A DNA stretch of 64,000 nt from Planktothrix tepida PCC 9214 (GCF_900009145.1 NZ_LN889813.1:73929-137928); one strand, 5' to 3'. Positions 27,613 through 36,497 are shown, numbered from the stretch's first letter. Notes: generated from the sequence alone by a model not told the origin. Made by a program: numbers and translations.

Positions 27613-29208
27613 TTAAATTCGCTTAAACACTAACACATCATCCTTTTCATAGGATAATTTAAAATTAGATTTTGCTTTCAATTGAGTGACAGATTTTTCC
27701 CCTAAATCTTTTGTATCCGGCCAAGGATGGCGTAAATTTAAAATCACATAATCAAATTCTTTTAAATCAAAGTCCGGTGACACTTGATTGAGTAATTTAA
27801 TGGTTTTTCGATGGGTGAAATGGGGTGCAAGTCGGTTATCAGTTAAAACGCCTCCTTTAGTTTGGATTTGGGTAACGGCATTTCGGGTGGCTGACCAATT
27901 ATCGATGCGAGTAAAATAGCCTAAAACTTGGGTATGATCTCCCCATAATAAGAAGATTATACTTGACCAAAGTACAATCCATTGGGGGAGTTTTTGATGG
28001 GGAATTGTGAATAAATTAGAATAAGGCTTTTTACCTTCCTCCTGTGCTATAGGGGGGTGAGAAGTTGGAGAATTTATATTCATTTCCTCTGAGGACAAGG
28101 GAGGTTGAGGGGGGGTATTCTTCTGAAATTTATTCCATAAACTCCATAAACTATTCCCCAGTCCCGGCTTTTCTGCGGCTAAGGTTCTAATCATTACTAA
28201 GAATAAAAAAGGTAAAGCCGGAAGGGAATATTGATAGATTAAACTGCGTTGCATGGGGTCAATAGATAATACATTCAGTAATAACGTGGGAATGGCTGGA
28301 ATTAAAGCGATAAACTTTTGAGGGTTTAACCACCAAATTACTGCAATACTAAATTCCAAGAAATAAACCCAAGTCTCGATAGACAGTAATTTTCCTAAAA
28401 CAAATTGAGGTTTGAAAAGGGTATTAAAAATAACCTCTAAAACTGAATTTCCTAAATAAGGATAGCGAGAGACTCCGGCGGCTTCTTGACCACTATAAAA
28501 CGGAATCATAACTTGAGTCACCAGTAAAAACCAAGCAATTCCTAACGCAATGGCTATCATTCCAGAAAAACGACGTTGTTCAAAAAAGATTAACCAAAAG
28601 CCAATAGCAATCACGGTTAAACTAAACACCGCTTTACAAGCTAAAATCCAAAGAATTGCTAGAATAAACCAGATAAATTTTTTCTGTTTAGCCGCTAAAA
28701 TTGCCCCAAAAATTGCCGGAACTGCTAAAACATCAGGGTGAAAATCAAATAAATTAATATTAAAAATTTCAGGATACAGTAAATAAGCAATGGCAACCGC
28801 TAACGCTAATTGTTGATTTAATCCCGATGAACGCGCTAATTTCCAAGTAATTCCAGCCCCGGAAGCCAAGCAAATTGCCTGAACTAAAAATAACCAATAA
28901 ACCGTTGGATATAGCTTGTATAAAAAGACTAACGGATAAATGGCTAATGCCCCATGATCCCCTAAAAAATGGAACCCTAAAAAGGAAGAAATAGGTTGAC
29001 TTCCTTGGCTCATTAAGTATATAATTTGATCATAAATTCCTAAATCATAAGCCGTCGATTGAAATAAAAAATGACGCAAACTGCTATACAAAAACAGAAT
29101 AATTGTACCAATCGCCATAATTTTCCAGATCGAAAGGGAAAATAAGCCCTTTGTCTGAATTGACGTTGAAGGTTCGGGAAGGTCGGGGTAGGTTTGCATT
29201 TTATTCAT
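27613..29208 (-). CDS. DUF2079 family polytopic membrane protein
   Basis: The 531-residue protein has about ten membrane helices. The N-terminal block with SSLRHFLFQSTAYDLGIYDQ and FLGDHGALAIYPLVFLYK is the signature of DUF2079, a GT-C-like membrane family whose members are thought to act as lipid-linked glycosyltransferases, though none is well characterised. A Pro/Ser-rich cytoplasmic or periplasmic insert (about 370-410) separates the last helices from a soluble C-terminal domain ending in KDDVLVFKRI. It is convergent with the signalling cluster and divergent from dxr. Confidence 0.82.
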   Translation of the reverse strand: MNKMQTYPDLPEPSTSIQTKGLFSLSIWKIMAIGTIILFLYSSLRHFLFQSTAYDLGIYDQIIYLMSQGSQPISSFLGFHFLGDHGALAIYPLVFLYKLYPTVYWLFLVQAICLASGAGITWKLARSSGLNQQLALAVAIAYLLYPEIFNINLFDFHPDVLAVPAIFGAILAAKQKKFIWFILAILWILACKAVFSLTVIAIGFWLIFFEQRRFSGMIAIALGIAWFLLVTQVMIPFYSGQEAAGVSRYPYLGNSVLEVIFNTLFKPQFVLGKLLSIETWVYFLEFSIAVIWWLNPQKFIALIPAIPTLLLNVLSIDPMQRSLIYQYSLPALPFLFLVMIRTLAAEKPGLGNSLWSLWNKFQKNTPPQPPLSSEEMNINSPTSHPPIAQEEGKKPYSNLFTIPHQKLPQWIVLWSSIIFLLWGDHTQVLGYFTRIDNWSATRNAVTQIQTKGGVLTDNRLAPHFTHRKTIKLLNQVSPDFDLKEFDYVILNLRHPWPDTKDLGEKSVTQLKAKSNFKLSYEKDDVLVFKRI

Positions 29209-29381
29209 GATTCACACCGAAATTTAGTCTACCTGAGTGTGAATCTTCTGAACAGTAGAATATTGATTACAACTTCAATCTTTTAACTCATCGACGGCGA
29301 TTCAAACTTGATTTGAAGCGGAGTTCAGCAATGGGGATCAAGCATCGTACTATGGTTATATCAAATACTTCTTAAGAAAAG

Positions 29382-30566
29382 ATGAAAGCAATTACACTTT
29401 TGGGTTCTACAGGTTCCATCGGGACTCAAACCTTAGACATTGTAGCAGAATCTCCCGAACAGTTTCGGATTGTCGGACTCGCCGCCGGACGCAATATCAA
29501 CCTGTTAGCCCAACAAATTCGCACGTTTCACCCTCAAATTGTTGCGATTTCAGATCCTGACCAATTACCCGATTTAAAAGCGCGTATCGCCGATGTCAAT
29601 CCTCAGCCGATTTTGCTGGCGGGAGAGGAGGGAATCATCGAAGTTGCTCGTTATGGAGACTCGGAAGCCGTTGTCACCGGAATTGTCGGTTGTGCGGGAT
29701 TATTACCCACCATTGCCGCCATTGAAGCCGGAAAAGATATCGCCCTGGCTAATAAAGAAACTTTAATTGCTGGAGGGCCGGTTGTCAATCCTTTAATCGA
29801 AAAACATGGGGTTAAATTATTACCCGCCGACTCCGAACATTCAGCAATTTTTCAATGTTTACAAGGAGTACCTAAAGGAGGATTAAGGAAAATTATTTTA
29901 ACCGCTTCTGGGGGTGCATTTCGAGATTGGCCTGTAGAGAAATTAAAAGACGTGAAAGTGGCGGATGCGATTACCCATCCTAACTGGTCAATGGGCAAAA
30001 AAATCACCGTTGATTCAGCAACAATGATGAATAAAGGCTTAGAAGTCATTGAAGCCCATTTCTTATTTGGATTGGATTATAATGATATTGAAATTGTGAT
30101 TCATCCTCAAAGTATTATTCACTCATTAATTGAGTTACAAGATACTTCCGTTTTAGCGCAATTGGGGTGGCCGGATATGCGTTTACCGATATTATATGCG
30201 ATGTCTTGGCCGGAACGAATTTATACAAATTGGGAACGTTTGGATTTAGTAAAAGCGGGAAGTTTAACCTTTAAAGCACCGGATGATAAAAAATATCCTT
30301 GTATGTCTTTAGCTTATGCGGCAGGAAGGTCTGGGGGTTCGATGCCTGCGGTTTTAAATGCAGCTAATGAACAGGCGGTTGCTTTATTTTTAGAAGAAAA
30401 AATTGAGTTTTTAGATATTCCTCGTGTGATTGAATTAACTTGCGATCGCCATCGGATTAATAATCGTCAAGATCCAACTTTAGAAGATATTATAGAGGCA
30501 GATCGTTGGGCAAGACAAGAAGTAATTGTAGCTTCTGAAAAACTCGCTCAAAAAGTTGCGGTTTAA
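29382..30566 (+). CDS. dxr: 1-deoxy-D-xylulose 5-phosphate reductoisomerase
   Basis: The 394-residue enzyme converts DXP to MEP with NADPH, the committed step of the MEP isoprenoid pathway that feeds carotenoids and the phytol of chlorophyll. The NADPH loop [15 protein letters not shown] is at the N-terminus; the metal/substrate site [15 protein letters not shown] and the flexible loop with [13 protein letters not shown] are present, and the C-terminal helical domain is complete. It is monocistronic, ending 68 bases before a strong hairpin. Confidence 0.97.
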   Translation: MKAITLLGSTGSIGTQTLDIVAESPEQFRIVGLAAGRNINLLAQQIRTFHPQIVAISDPDQLPDLKARIADVNPQPILLAGEEGIIEVARYGDSEAVVTGIVGCAGLLPTIAAIEAGKDIALANKETLIAGGPVVNPLIEKHGVKLLPADSEHSAIFQCLQGVPKGGLRKIILTASGGAFRDWPVEKLKDVKVADAITHPNWSMGKKITVDSATMMNKGLEVIEAHFLFGLDYNDIEIVIHPQSIIHSLIELQDTSVLAQLGWPDMRLPILYAMSWPERIYTNWERLDLVKAGSLTFKAPDDKKYPCMSLAYAAGRSGGSMPAVLNAANEQAVALFLEEKIEFLDIPRVIELTCDRHRINNRQDPTLEDIIEADRWARQEVIVASEKLAQKVAV

Positions 30567-30634
30567 GTTTTAGGTAAAGGGGTAGTTAGGTTAAATCTGA
30601 ATCCGTTTTATAAATTGCCTGAGTTCCAAAAACT

Positions 30635-30662
30635 GTAGGGGTGAGCCGCTGCTCACCCCTAC
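30635..30662. terminator. Hairpin after dxr
   Basis: Perfect 12-bp arms GTAGGGGTGAGC / GCTCACCCCTAC with a CGCT loop lie 68 bases after the dxr stop. There is no T run behind it. It resembles the GTAGGGGCGAGG hairpins at 36526 and 52335, so it may be a member of the same dispersed family that also works as a transcript end. Confidence 0.5.
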
Positions 30663-30718
30663 TACAAAGGAATTTAGGTGTTTTTTGGAATTTAACTCAT
30701 TTTTAGGTTTTAAATATT

Positions 30719-31294
30719 ATGAATAATAAACTCATTGATGCTCTCATACAAATTATAGAAACATTGACTCCAGAAGAATATTTTGTTTTACAGGAAAAAA
30801 TGCAAACATTAGATAAAAATAATATCAAAGAAATTCATAATCAAGGATTAAATAAAACAAGAAAAAGAGACTATAAAGGAGCAATGGAAAACTTTAATAT
30901 GGTTTTAAAAATTAAACCGAATAGTACAGAAACTTATATTAGTCGAGGAGTTTGTTATTTGAAGTTAGGGAATCTTGAAAAAGCCATCCAAGATTATGAC
31001 AAAGCGATTGAAATCGATCCCAAAAATCCTACAGCTTATTATAACCGAGGCAATATTTTAAGCAAACTAGGAAAAGATTCGTTAGCCTTATCTAGTTATA
31101 ATCAAGCAATAAATTATGATGAAAATAATGCTGAAGCCTACTATAATCGAGGATTAACCCATCGAGATCTCGGAAATATACAAGAAGCTATTGGTGATTT
31201 GGAGAAAGCAGCTAGTTTATTTAAAGGCGCAGAAAATATAGCTTACTATTTAAAAGCTTTAGAGGCTGTTGAACGTCTTAAACATTTGAGTTAA
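30719..31294 (+). CDS. Tetratricopeptide repeat protein
   Basis: The 191-residue soluble protein has an N-terminal region of about 45 residues (helical, with LTPEEYFVLQEKMQTL) followed by four TPR units at about 40-73, 74-107, 108-141 and 142-175, each showing the W/Y-x2-L/R-G...A-x3-Y/F...P pattern, for example YNRGNILSKLGKDSLALSSY. TPRs mediate protein contacts; the partner is unknown. The gene is unusually AT-rich compared with dxr and has no ribosome-binding site of note. It converges with the Uma2 gene. Confidence 0.85.
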   Translation: MNNKLIDALIQIIETLTPEEYFVLQEKMQTLDKNNIKEIHNQGLNKTRKRDYKGAMENFNMVLKIKPNSTETYISRGVCYLKLGNLEKAIQDYDKAIEIDPKNPTAYYNRGNILSKLGKDSLALSSYNQAINYDENNAEAYYNRGLTHRDLGNIQEAIGDLEKAASLFKGAENIAYYLKALEAVERLKHLS

Positions 31295-31317
31295 AATCAT
31301 AATTTTATCCTTTTTTA

Positions 31318-31899
31318 TTATTGATTGTTGAAGTCGATATCTTCATAGAGATCGGCGATTAAAATTTGCGTTTCAAAGTTACTAAAAGATAGGGTAATAT
31401 TGGGATCGTCGTATTCTGAAAAAATCCATTGATTGACAGCAGTTTTAACATAATGTTCGACATGAATTCGATATTGATCGATGAGCAGATATTCTTGGAA
31501 AATGGGAAGGGTGCGATAAGAAGCAAATTTTTCACTGCGATCATAGTTTTGGGTCGATTTAGATAGAACTTCCGCAATAAAGCAAGGATTTAATACCGTA
31601 TCTTTGCGTCCAGTTTGCAGTTCTAAGGGCTTTTGAAGTACCATCACATCAGGATAAGTATAGAGGCTAACCTCTGGAATCCAAAGGCGTTGATCCGTGA
31701 TAAAAATGCGATAAGATTGACCTCTTAAGGCAAATTTGAGCAAAGTGTAAAGGTTTCCTGCAATTTCGTTATGGTCGGGTGTTCCACCAGTCATCGGAAT
31801 AATTTCTCCATTACGATATTCATTGCGGGTTTCTGAGGCAATTTCAAGTTCTAAATATTCTTCAGGGGTGTAGGTTTTTGTCTCAGTTTGAGCAATCAT
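31318..31899 (-). CDS. Uma2 family (DUF820) putative restriction-like endonuclease
   Basis: The 193-residue protein begins with the hallmark TYTPEEYLELEIASETRNEY and contains GEIIPMTGGTPDHNEIAGNL, then a PD-(D/E)xK-like core (VSLYTYPDVMVL, PCFIAEVLSKSTQNYDRSEK) and YLLIDQ. Uma2 proteins are hugely expanded in cyanobacteria, with function unknown, though the fold suggests nuclease activity. The conserved D in YPDVMV, E in AEVLS and K in DRSEK are in place. It lies just 3' (on its strand) of a short repeat and the RelN-like gene. Confidence 0.88.
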   Translation of the reverse strand: MIAQTETKTYTPEEYLELEIASETRNEYRNGEIIPMTGGTPDHNEIAGNLYTLLKFALRGQSYRIFITDQRLWIPEVSLYTYPDVMVLQKPLELQTGRKDTVLNPCFIAEVLSKSTQNYDRSEKFASYRTLPIFQEYLLIDQYRIHVEHYVKTAVNQWIFSEYDDPNITLSFSNFETQILIADLYEDIDFNNQ

Positions 31900-31907
31900 A
31901 GCAGGTT

Positions 31908-31999
31908 GACTCCTAATCGTTTAAGTTGTTGATTGATCCAAATAGTCGCTATCTCTTCATCGGTTTCAATTCCTTGTTCTACTCCTATTTTAGCAATTT
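31908..31999 (-). repeat. Direct repeat copy A (about 92 bp), broken coding remnant
   Basis: This segment is about 90% identical to 32219-32311 and has the same orientation. On the minus strand it reads IAKIGVEQGIETDEEIATIWINQQLKRLGVNLL (shown here in parts: IAKIGVEQGIETDEE, IATIWINQQLKRLGVNLL) with a stop just before it. It ends 9 bases before the Uma2 start and probably is the relic of a small gene's 3' end. Confidence 0.75.
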
Positions 32000-32010
32000 A
32001 TAGGAGTTGT

Positions 32011-32181
32011 TTAGACATCCTCTTTACTGTCTGTCGCCTGTTGAGATTTATCATTTAGATCTGTCTGTTCTGGAATTAGAACAATAACTTCTACACGACT
32101 ATTTTTATCTGTTAGGAGAGGATGATCTAAGGTTAGTTGTCCTTGATCATTAATGATTGCCATGACTTTAACTGCTTTCAT
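32011..32181 (-). CDS. RelN-like antitoxin, short
   Basis: The minus-strand ATG at 32181 opens a 56-residue frame starting MKAVKVMAIINDQGQLTLD and continuing with SRVEVIVLIPEQ. This is the N-terminal pattern of the cyanobacterial RelN-type antitoxins, which are usually 70-90 residues, so the C-terminal toxin-binding part appears cut short. No toxin gene of the RelE type is adjacent. The gene sits exactly between two direct repeats (31908-31999 and 32219-32311), which suggests a duplication that truncated it. It may be non-functional. Confidence 0.5.
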   Translation of the reverse strand: MKAVKVMAIINDQGQLTLDHPLLTDKNSRVEVIVLIPEQTDLNDKSQQATDSKEDV

Positions 32182-32218
32182 TGCTACTCTAAAATGGTTT
32201 AAGTGGTAGTTTTTAGAT

Positions 32219-32311
32219 TGATTCCTAATTTTTCAAGTTGTTGATTTATCCAAATAGTCGCTGTCTCCTCATCGGTTTCAATTGCTTGTTCTACTCCTAT
32301 TTTAGCAATTT
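32219..32311 (-). repeat. Direct repeat copy B (about 93 bp), coding remnant
   Basis: The second copy reads on the minus strand as NDEIAKIGVEQAIETDEE and ATIWINQQLEKLGINLKTTT, followed by a stop, without any start codon. It lies immediately upstream of the RelN-like gene. Together with copy A it brackets that gene. Confidence 0.75.
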
Positions 32312-32456
32312 CATCGTTAAAATCGTTATATTTTTATAATTTACATTAATTTATAACTTCTGACAGAGGAAGAAACACAGTTAAAATTCCTACTGTTTTT
32401 AACAGAGAAAAGAATTCTAATTTCTGGTGTAAACCTCATCTTTGAAGAATCTAATT

Positions 32457-33317
32457 ATGCCAACTCAACAACAAGAAAGACCCCCCCAGCATCAAAATCA
32501 ACAACCTGGATTGCAAACGGAAATGAATCCCGCTCCCTTAATAGTTGACCCCGACTATCAAGGAAGTAATAAACTCAAAGATAAAGCCGCTTTAATTACG
32601 GGTGGTGATAGTGGAATTGGGCGGTCTGTTGCCGTTCTCTACGCTAAAGAAGGTGCTGATGTTGCTATTATTTATTTAAACGAAACAGAAGACGCAGAAG
32701 AAACAAAAAAACTCGTCGAACAAGAAGGTCGGCGTTGTTTATTAATTCAGGGTGATATTGGGGATGAAGATTTCTGTCGGGAAGCCGTTAAACAAACCGC
32801 CGAAGAGTTCGGACACCTGGATATTTTAGTCAATAATGCAGCCGAACAACATCCTCAAGAAAACTTCCAAGATATTAGTGCAGAACAGTTAGAACGTACC
32901 TTCCGCACAAATATTTTTTCAATGTTCTATCTTTCAAAAGCTGCCATTAATCACCTGCATCCAGGTAGCGTTATTATCAATACCACCTCAGTTACAGCTT
33001 ATCAAGGCAATCCCACTTTAGTCGATTATTCCTCAACAAAAGGAGCTATTGTTGCTTTTACTCGCGCCCTTTCTCAAAATTTAGTTGAGAAAAATATTCG
33101 GGTGAATGCCGTTGCTCCTGGCCCGATTTGGACTCCTTTAATTCCGGCAACTTTCCCTGAAGATAAAGTCGCCACCTTCGGTCAACAAGTCCCCATGCAA
33201 CGGGTCGGTCAACCGGCGGAAGTTGCCCCCTGTTATGTATTTTTAGCTTCAAAAGATGCCTCTTATATGACCGGACAAGTGCTGCATCCCAACGGCGGTG
33301 AAGTGGTCAATGGATAA
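32457..33317 (+). CDS. SDR family oxidoreductase
   Basis: From the ATG at 32457 the protein has 286 residues. A Gln/Pro-rich N-terminal tail of about 40 residues precedes the Rossmann core with the TGGDSGIGRSVAVLYAKEGA nucleotide loop, NNAAEQ, catalytic Ser in TTSVTAYQG, and YSSTKGA (Tyr and Lys). The C-terminus ends GQVLHPNGGEVVNG. The tail and core match the YghA/glucose-dehydrogenase-like branch often linked to general stress responses. The substrate is unknown. A TTG at 32442 could add five residues. A terminator follows at 33363. Confidence 0.9.
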   Translation: MPTQQQERPPQHQNQQPGLQTEMNPAPLIVDPDYQGSNKLKDKAALITGGDSGIGRSVAVLYAKEGADVAIIYLNETEDAEETKKLVEQEGRRCLLIQGDIGDEDFCREAVKQTAEEFGHLDILVNNAAEQHPQENFQDISAEQLERTFRTNIFSMFYLSKAAINHLHPGSVIINTTSVTAYQGNPTLVDYSSTKGAIVAFTRALSQNLVEKNIRVNAVAPGPIWTPLIPATFPEDKVATFGQQVPMQRVGQPAEVAPCYVFLASKDASYMTGQVLHPNGGEVVNG

Positions 33318-33667
33318 GCATTGATTTGTTTTCAATCTCTTCTAAGACAGTGAACATTAAAGACCCGGTTTCGTGAACGTTACCGGGTTTTTGTGATTGA
33401 TCTAGCTGACAGGAGTACACACCGTTCTATATAGTCCTTCTGGTTCAATATTGTTTTTGCTTTTATTTCTATAGTCAGATGTTTAAGGGAATCATTTCAT
33501 CCAAAATTAAAAAATAGAAACAGCGCGTAAACTCTGGGCTGTTTGGTTAGAGAAGGTTGTTTTTGTTTTAAATTTTTTAGCCTGAATTTTAAAACAGTTA
33601 ACAACAGCACCAATCAAAAAACTGTTTTTATCCTTTATCCTGTTTCCCTTGAAAAATAGGAGGCGCA
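33318..33667. other. Intergenic region after the SDR gene
   Basis: The first part holds the SDR terminator (33363-33392). The rest is AT-rich and leads to the lipoprotein gene, with AGGAGG at 33659-33664 as its ribosome-binding site. A minus-strand frame at 33507-33707 has no support. Confidence 0.45.
33363..33392 (+). terminator. Rho-independent terminator of the SDR gene
   Basis: Arms ACCCGGT (33363-33369) and ACCGGGT (33382-33388) are separated by 12 bases and followed by a T run. It lies 45 bases after the SDR stop. Confidence 0.7.
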
Positions 33668-34162
33668 ATGCAAACACTATCCCCCCCAAAACGTCACAAA
33701 TTTTCACAACCTATGGCGTTATTAATGTCTGGGTTGTTGATGGTTCCCTTTTTAAATGCTTGTGGCGGTTCTCAAAGTTATAATAGTCCTCCGCCTCCGG
33801 TGGACGATACCAGGGGGGGAACTGTTGCGCCTCCACCTTCACGACAATCTCAAGCGAGACCGGGATTATCTAATGGTCAAAAAGTGGCTATTTTAGTCGG
33901 GGCGGCGGCTCTTTACTACATCTATAACCAACATAAAAATCGACCAGAAAACGGGCCACAAGGTAAACATTATTTATCTAAAAATGGTCGTGTTTATTAT
34001 CGAGATGCAGAAGGTCGAGCCCATTGGGTTACTCCTCCGCCGGAAGGAATTCAGGTTCCTGAAGAAGAAGCCCGTGCCTATGAAGATTTTAAGGGATATA
34101 ACGGCAGAACTTCAGGTTTAGATATCAATGATGTTGTCCAGAATCCTGCCTCTGCGCGTTAA
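33668..34162 (+). CDS. Small lipoprotein of unknown function
   Basis: The 164-residue protein has a basic N-terminus, a hydrophobic segment and a lipobox ending FLNAC (Cys at about 32), so it should be lipid-anchored after signal peptidase II cleavage. A Pro/Ser-rich linker follows, then a second hydrophobic stretch KVAILVGAAALYYIYNQH and a soluble part with GKHYLSKNGRVYYRDAEGRAH, a pattern common in cyanobacterial unknowns. AGGAGG precedes the ATG. The 94-residue repeat protein follows on the same strand 63 bases later. Confidence 0.7.
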   Translation: MQTLSPPKRHKFSQPMALLMSGLLMVPFLNACGGSQSYNSPPPPVDDTRGGTVAPPPSRQSQARPGLSNGQKVAILVGAAALYYIYNQHKNRPENGPQGKHYLSKNGRVYYRDAEGRAHWVTPPPEGIQVPEEEARAYEDFKGYNGRTSGLDINDVVQNPASAR

Positions 34163-34225
34163 AAAAGCGATCGCTTCATTAACAATTTTTTCGCCAATTC
34201 AATTCATAGAAAAAGGAACAAAATC

Positions 34226-34510
34226 ATGGTTGATGGTTTTTTACGAAAAATGGCTGACTCTTTCTTAAATCCCGATGAGCAGCAATACAATGACGATGAA
34301 AATCGGCGAGTCTATCCCGCTAGTGAAGATCCCTATGGTGATCCGGCTGATCAGGGACAATTTGGACAATTTGGCAATGTTCGCCCAGCCAGCGAAGATC
34401 CCTACGGTGATCCCGCCGATTATGGGCAATATGGACAGTTTGGCAATGTTCGTCCCGCCAGCGAAGATCCCTATGGTGATCCCGCCGATGAGGAAAATCG
34501 TTGGGCTTAG
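34226..34510 (+). CDS. Small acidic repeat protein, three (RPASEDPYGDPAD) units
   Basis: The 94-residue protein starts MVDGFLRKMADSFLNPDEQQ and then has three imperfect 23-25-residue units, each built on ASEDPYGDPAD followed by GQxGQFGNV (the last unit ends EENRWA). The repeats are strongly acidic and Tyr/Gly-rich with no hydrophobic core, so the protein is probably disordered. A ribosome-binding site (AAAAGGAAC) precedes the ATG. No function is recognised. Its position next to the lipoprotein gene suggests a shared transcript. Confidence 0.65.
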   Translation: MVDGFLRKMADSFLNPDEQQYNDDENRRVYPASEDPYGDPADQGQFGQFGNVRPASEDPYGDPADYGQYGQFGNVRPASEDPYGDPADEENRWA

Positions 34511-34538
34511 TAAAGCTTGATCGGCGGTTTCTGTGAAG

Positions 34539-34577
34539 GGTAAATCTTTCTTCAAATAGAGGATTAAATTTACCCTC
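34539..34577 (+). terminator. Inverted repeat after the repeat-protein gene
   Basis: GGGTAAAT near 34539-34546 pairs with ATTTACCC near 34566-34574. It is about 30 bases after the stop of the repeat protein and is a plausible terminator, though the following T tract is weak. Confidence 0.5.
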
Positions 34578-34622
34578 ATTTGTTACCTTGAGTCAGGCTA
34601 GATTATCTCTACGAAGGTTTAC

Positions 34623-34660
34623 AATCGTCCGTTTGATGAATAATTAGGACGATTTTTTTT
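34623..34660 (+). terminator. Strong rho-independent terminator without an obvious upstream gene
   Basis: AATCGTCC (34623-34630) and GGACGATT (34647-34654) form an 8-bp stem with a 16-base loop, followed by eight T in total. It is the second terminator after the repeat-protein gene and lies 105 bases upstream of pnuC. It may back up the first, or end a small unannotated RNA. Confidence 0.65.
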
Positions 34661-34764
34661 ATGGATGAAGAATTAATATTAATTCTGATAAAATTATCAT
34701 GGTTTACAAATTAGATTCAAGAACTTGACTCAGTTTGTGAACTAATCCCGATCCCTAAAAAACC

Positions 34765-35427
34765 ATGAATAAAAATGGAATAATGCTTGTTTTTGCTGTT
34801 ATCGGAACAGTATTAATTTTAATCTTACCTTTACAGCCGATTTGGAGCGTGCAACTTAGTTTATTAGAAGCTGTTGCGGTTGTCACTTCCGCCTGGAGTG
34901 TGGGATTATTAGCACGAAATAATCCTTTAGGTTGGTGGATTGGGTTAGTTGGAGTTGTGACTTATGCGATAATATTTTATCAAGTTAAACTCTATGCAGA
35001 TGTAGGAATTCAAATCTTTTATTTGATTACCAGTATTCAAGGCATCTTAATTTGGTTAAAAGGAGGAGAACATCAAACGGAAAAACCCATTAGTCATCTG
35101 CCGAAATCCCAGTTTATTGTTAGTGCAATCGCATTTATTCCCAGTGTTTGGGGATTACGAACTGTATTAATTGCCATTCAAGGAGCGGCACCATTTTGGG
35201 ATGCGTTAACAACTGTTGGAAGTGCGATCGCTCAACTGTATTTAATGGAACGCTATGTGGAAAGTTGGTATTTATGGATTGCGGTTGATGTGATTTATGT
35301 TCCCTTATATGCTTCACGGGGATTATACTTAACCAGTGGATTATATGCGGTATTTTTAGGGATGGCAATTTCAGGATTATATCATTTTAAAGCGCTTTAT
35401 AAACAGCAATCTCAATCCAAAATTTAA
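34765..35427 (+). CDS. pnuC: Nicotinamide riboside transporter PnuC
   Basis: The 220-residue membrane protein has about seven helices and the PnuC signatures WSVGLLARNNPLGWWIGLVG and YLITSIQGILIWLKGGEH, then WDALTTVGSAIAQLYLMERY and ESWYLWIAVDVIYVPLYASRG. It takes up nicotinamide riboside by facilitated diffusion, with trapping by phosphorylation. The downstream gene, 26 bases away, encodes the NadR kinase that would do so, which supports the assignment. Confidence 0.92.
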   Translation: MNKNGIMLVFAVIGTVLILILPLQPIWSVQLSLLEAVAVVTSAWSVGLLARNNPLGWWIGLVGVVTYAIIFYQVKLYADVGIQIFYLITSIQGILIWLKGGEHQTEKPISHLPKSQFIVSAIAFIPSVWGLRTVLIAIQGAAPFWDALTTVGSAIAQLYLMERYVESWYLWIAVDVIYVPLYASRGLYLTSGLYAVFLGMAISGLYHFKALYKQQSQSKI

Positions 35428-35453
35428 CCCTTATTGTTCAAATCAAAACTATC

Positions 35454-36434
35454 ATGACCCTAGGAATCACGGTTGGCAAGTTTTATCCATTTCATCTCGG
35501 ACATGATTATTTAATTCAGAGTGCTAAAACCCAAGTTAATCATTTGGTTGTTTTAGTCGGTTATAAACCCAATGAAACAATTTCAGGCGCAATTAGAGCT
35601 AATTGGATTAGGCAAATGCACCCCGATGTTGAGGTCATAGAAGTATTAGATGATTTACCCGAAGCTCCTGAACCTTGGGCGTTAAAAGCGTTAGAATTGT
35701 TAGAAGGTCGTCAGCCAGATTTTGCCTTTACTTCAGAACTTTATGGTGAACCTTGGGCGAAAGCAATGGGGGCTATTCCGATCACAATTGATTTAGATCG
35801 TCAACAATTTTCGATTTCAGGAACTCAATTGCGGGAAGATTTAGCCCGGCATTGGTTAATGTTAACTCCCCCTGCAAAAGCTGATTTTGCTCAACGCATT
35901 TGTGTGTTAGGAGTAGAATCAAGTGGAACCACAACCCTTGCTCAAGCTTTAGCTGAATATTATCAAACCGTTTGGGTTCCTGAATATGGTCGCAACTATT
36001 GGGAAGGACGGCAATATATTTCCCAGTCTGAACAATGGCAAAGTCATGAATTTTTACACATTGCTCAAACTCAAATTCTGATGGAAGATGCCCTGGCTTT
36101 ACAAGCTAATCAACGGATTATTTGTGATACTGATCCTTTAGCAACCCATATTTGGCATCGACGATATTTAGGGTTTTATAACCTGGAATTAGAAACAATA
36201 GCCCAGCACCGAAATTATGCGTTATATTTACTCACAGAACCGGATTTTGAGTTTGTTCAAGATGGCACGAGAGAAAGTGAACATTTGCGAATGGAAATGC
36301 ACCAATGGTTTAGGGAACAATTAACAAAACTGGGGAAATTTTGGGTGAGTCTTGGGGGTTCTCCCCAGAAGCGTTTAGCGGATGCGATCGCTATTATTAA
36401 TACATTACCAAACTTCCCCATTTTGAAGATGTAA
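35454..36434 (+). CDS. nadR: NadR-type NMN adenylyltransferase / nicotinamide riboside kinase
   Basis: The 326-residue protein has an N-terminal nucleotidyltransferase with GKFYPFHLGHDYLIQ (HxGH motif) and SISGTQLRED, and a C-terminal P-loop kinase domain from about residue 148 with WVPEYGRNYWEG and ICDTDPLATHIW. It would phosphorylate nicotinamide riboside and adenylylate NMN to NAD. No N-terminal DNA-binding domain is present, unlike E. coli NadR. The Walker A loop reads GVESSGTTTL, with Thr in place of the usual Lys, which is unusual. It forms an operon with pnuC. Confidence 0.9.
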   Translation: MTLGITVGKFYPFHLGHDYLIQSAKTQVNHLVVLVGYKPNETISGAIRANWIRQMHPDVEVIEVLDDLPEAPEPWALKALELLEGRQPDFAFTSELYGEPWAKAMGAIPITIDLDRQQFSISGTQLREDLARHWLMLTPPAKADFAQRICVLGVESSGTTTLAQALAEYYQTVWVPEYGRNYWEGRQYISQSEQWQSHEFLHIAQTQILMEDALALQANQRIICDTDPLATHIWHRRYLGFYNLELETIAQHRNYALYLLTEPDFEFVQDGTRESEHLRMEMHQWFREQLTKLGKFWVSLGGSPQKRLADAIAIINTLPNFPILKM

Positions 36435-36497
36435 AGAACTAATTTTACTAAATCCTTGGGTAGGGGTAAGGCACGCCCCATCAGTGTCAAAAATCGC

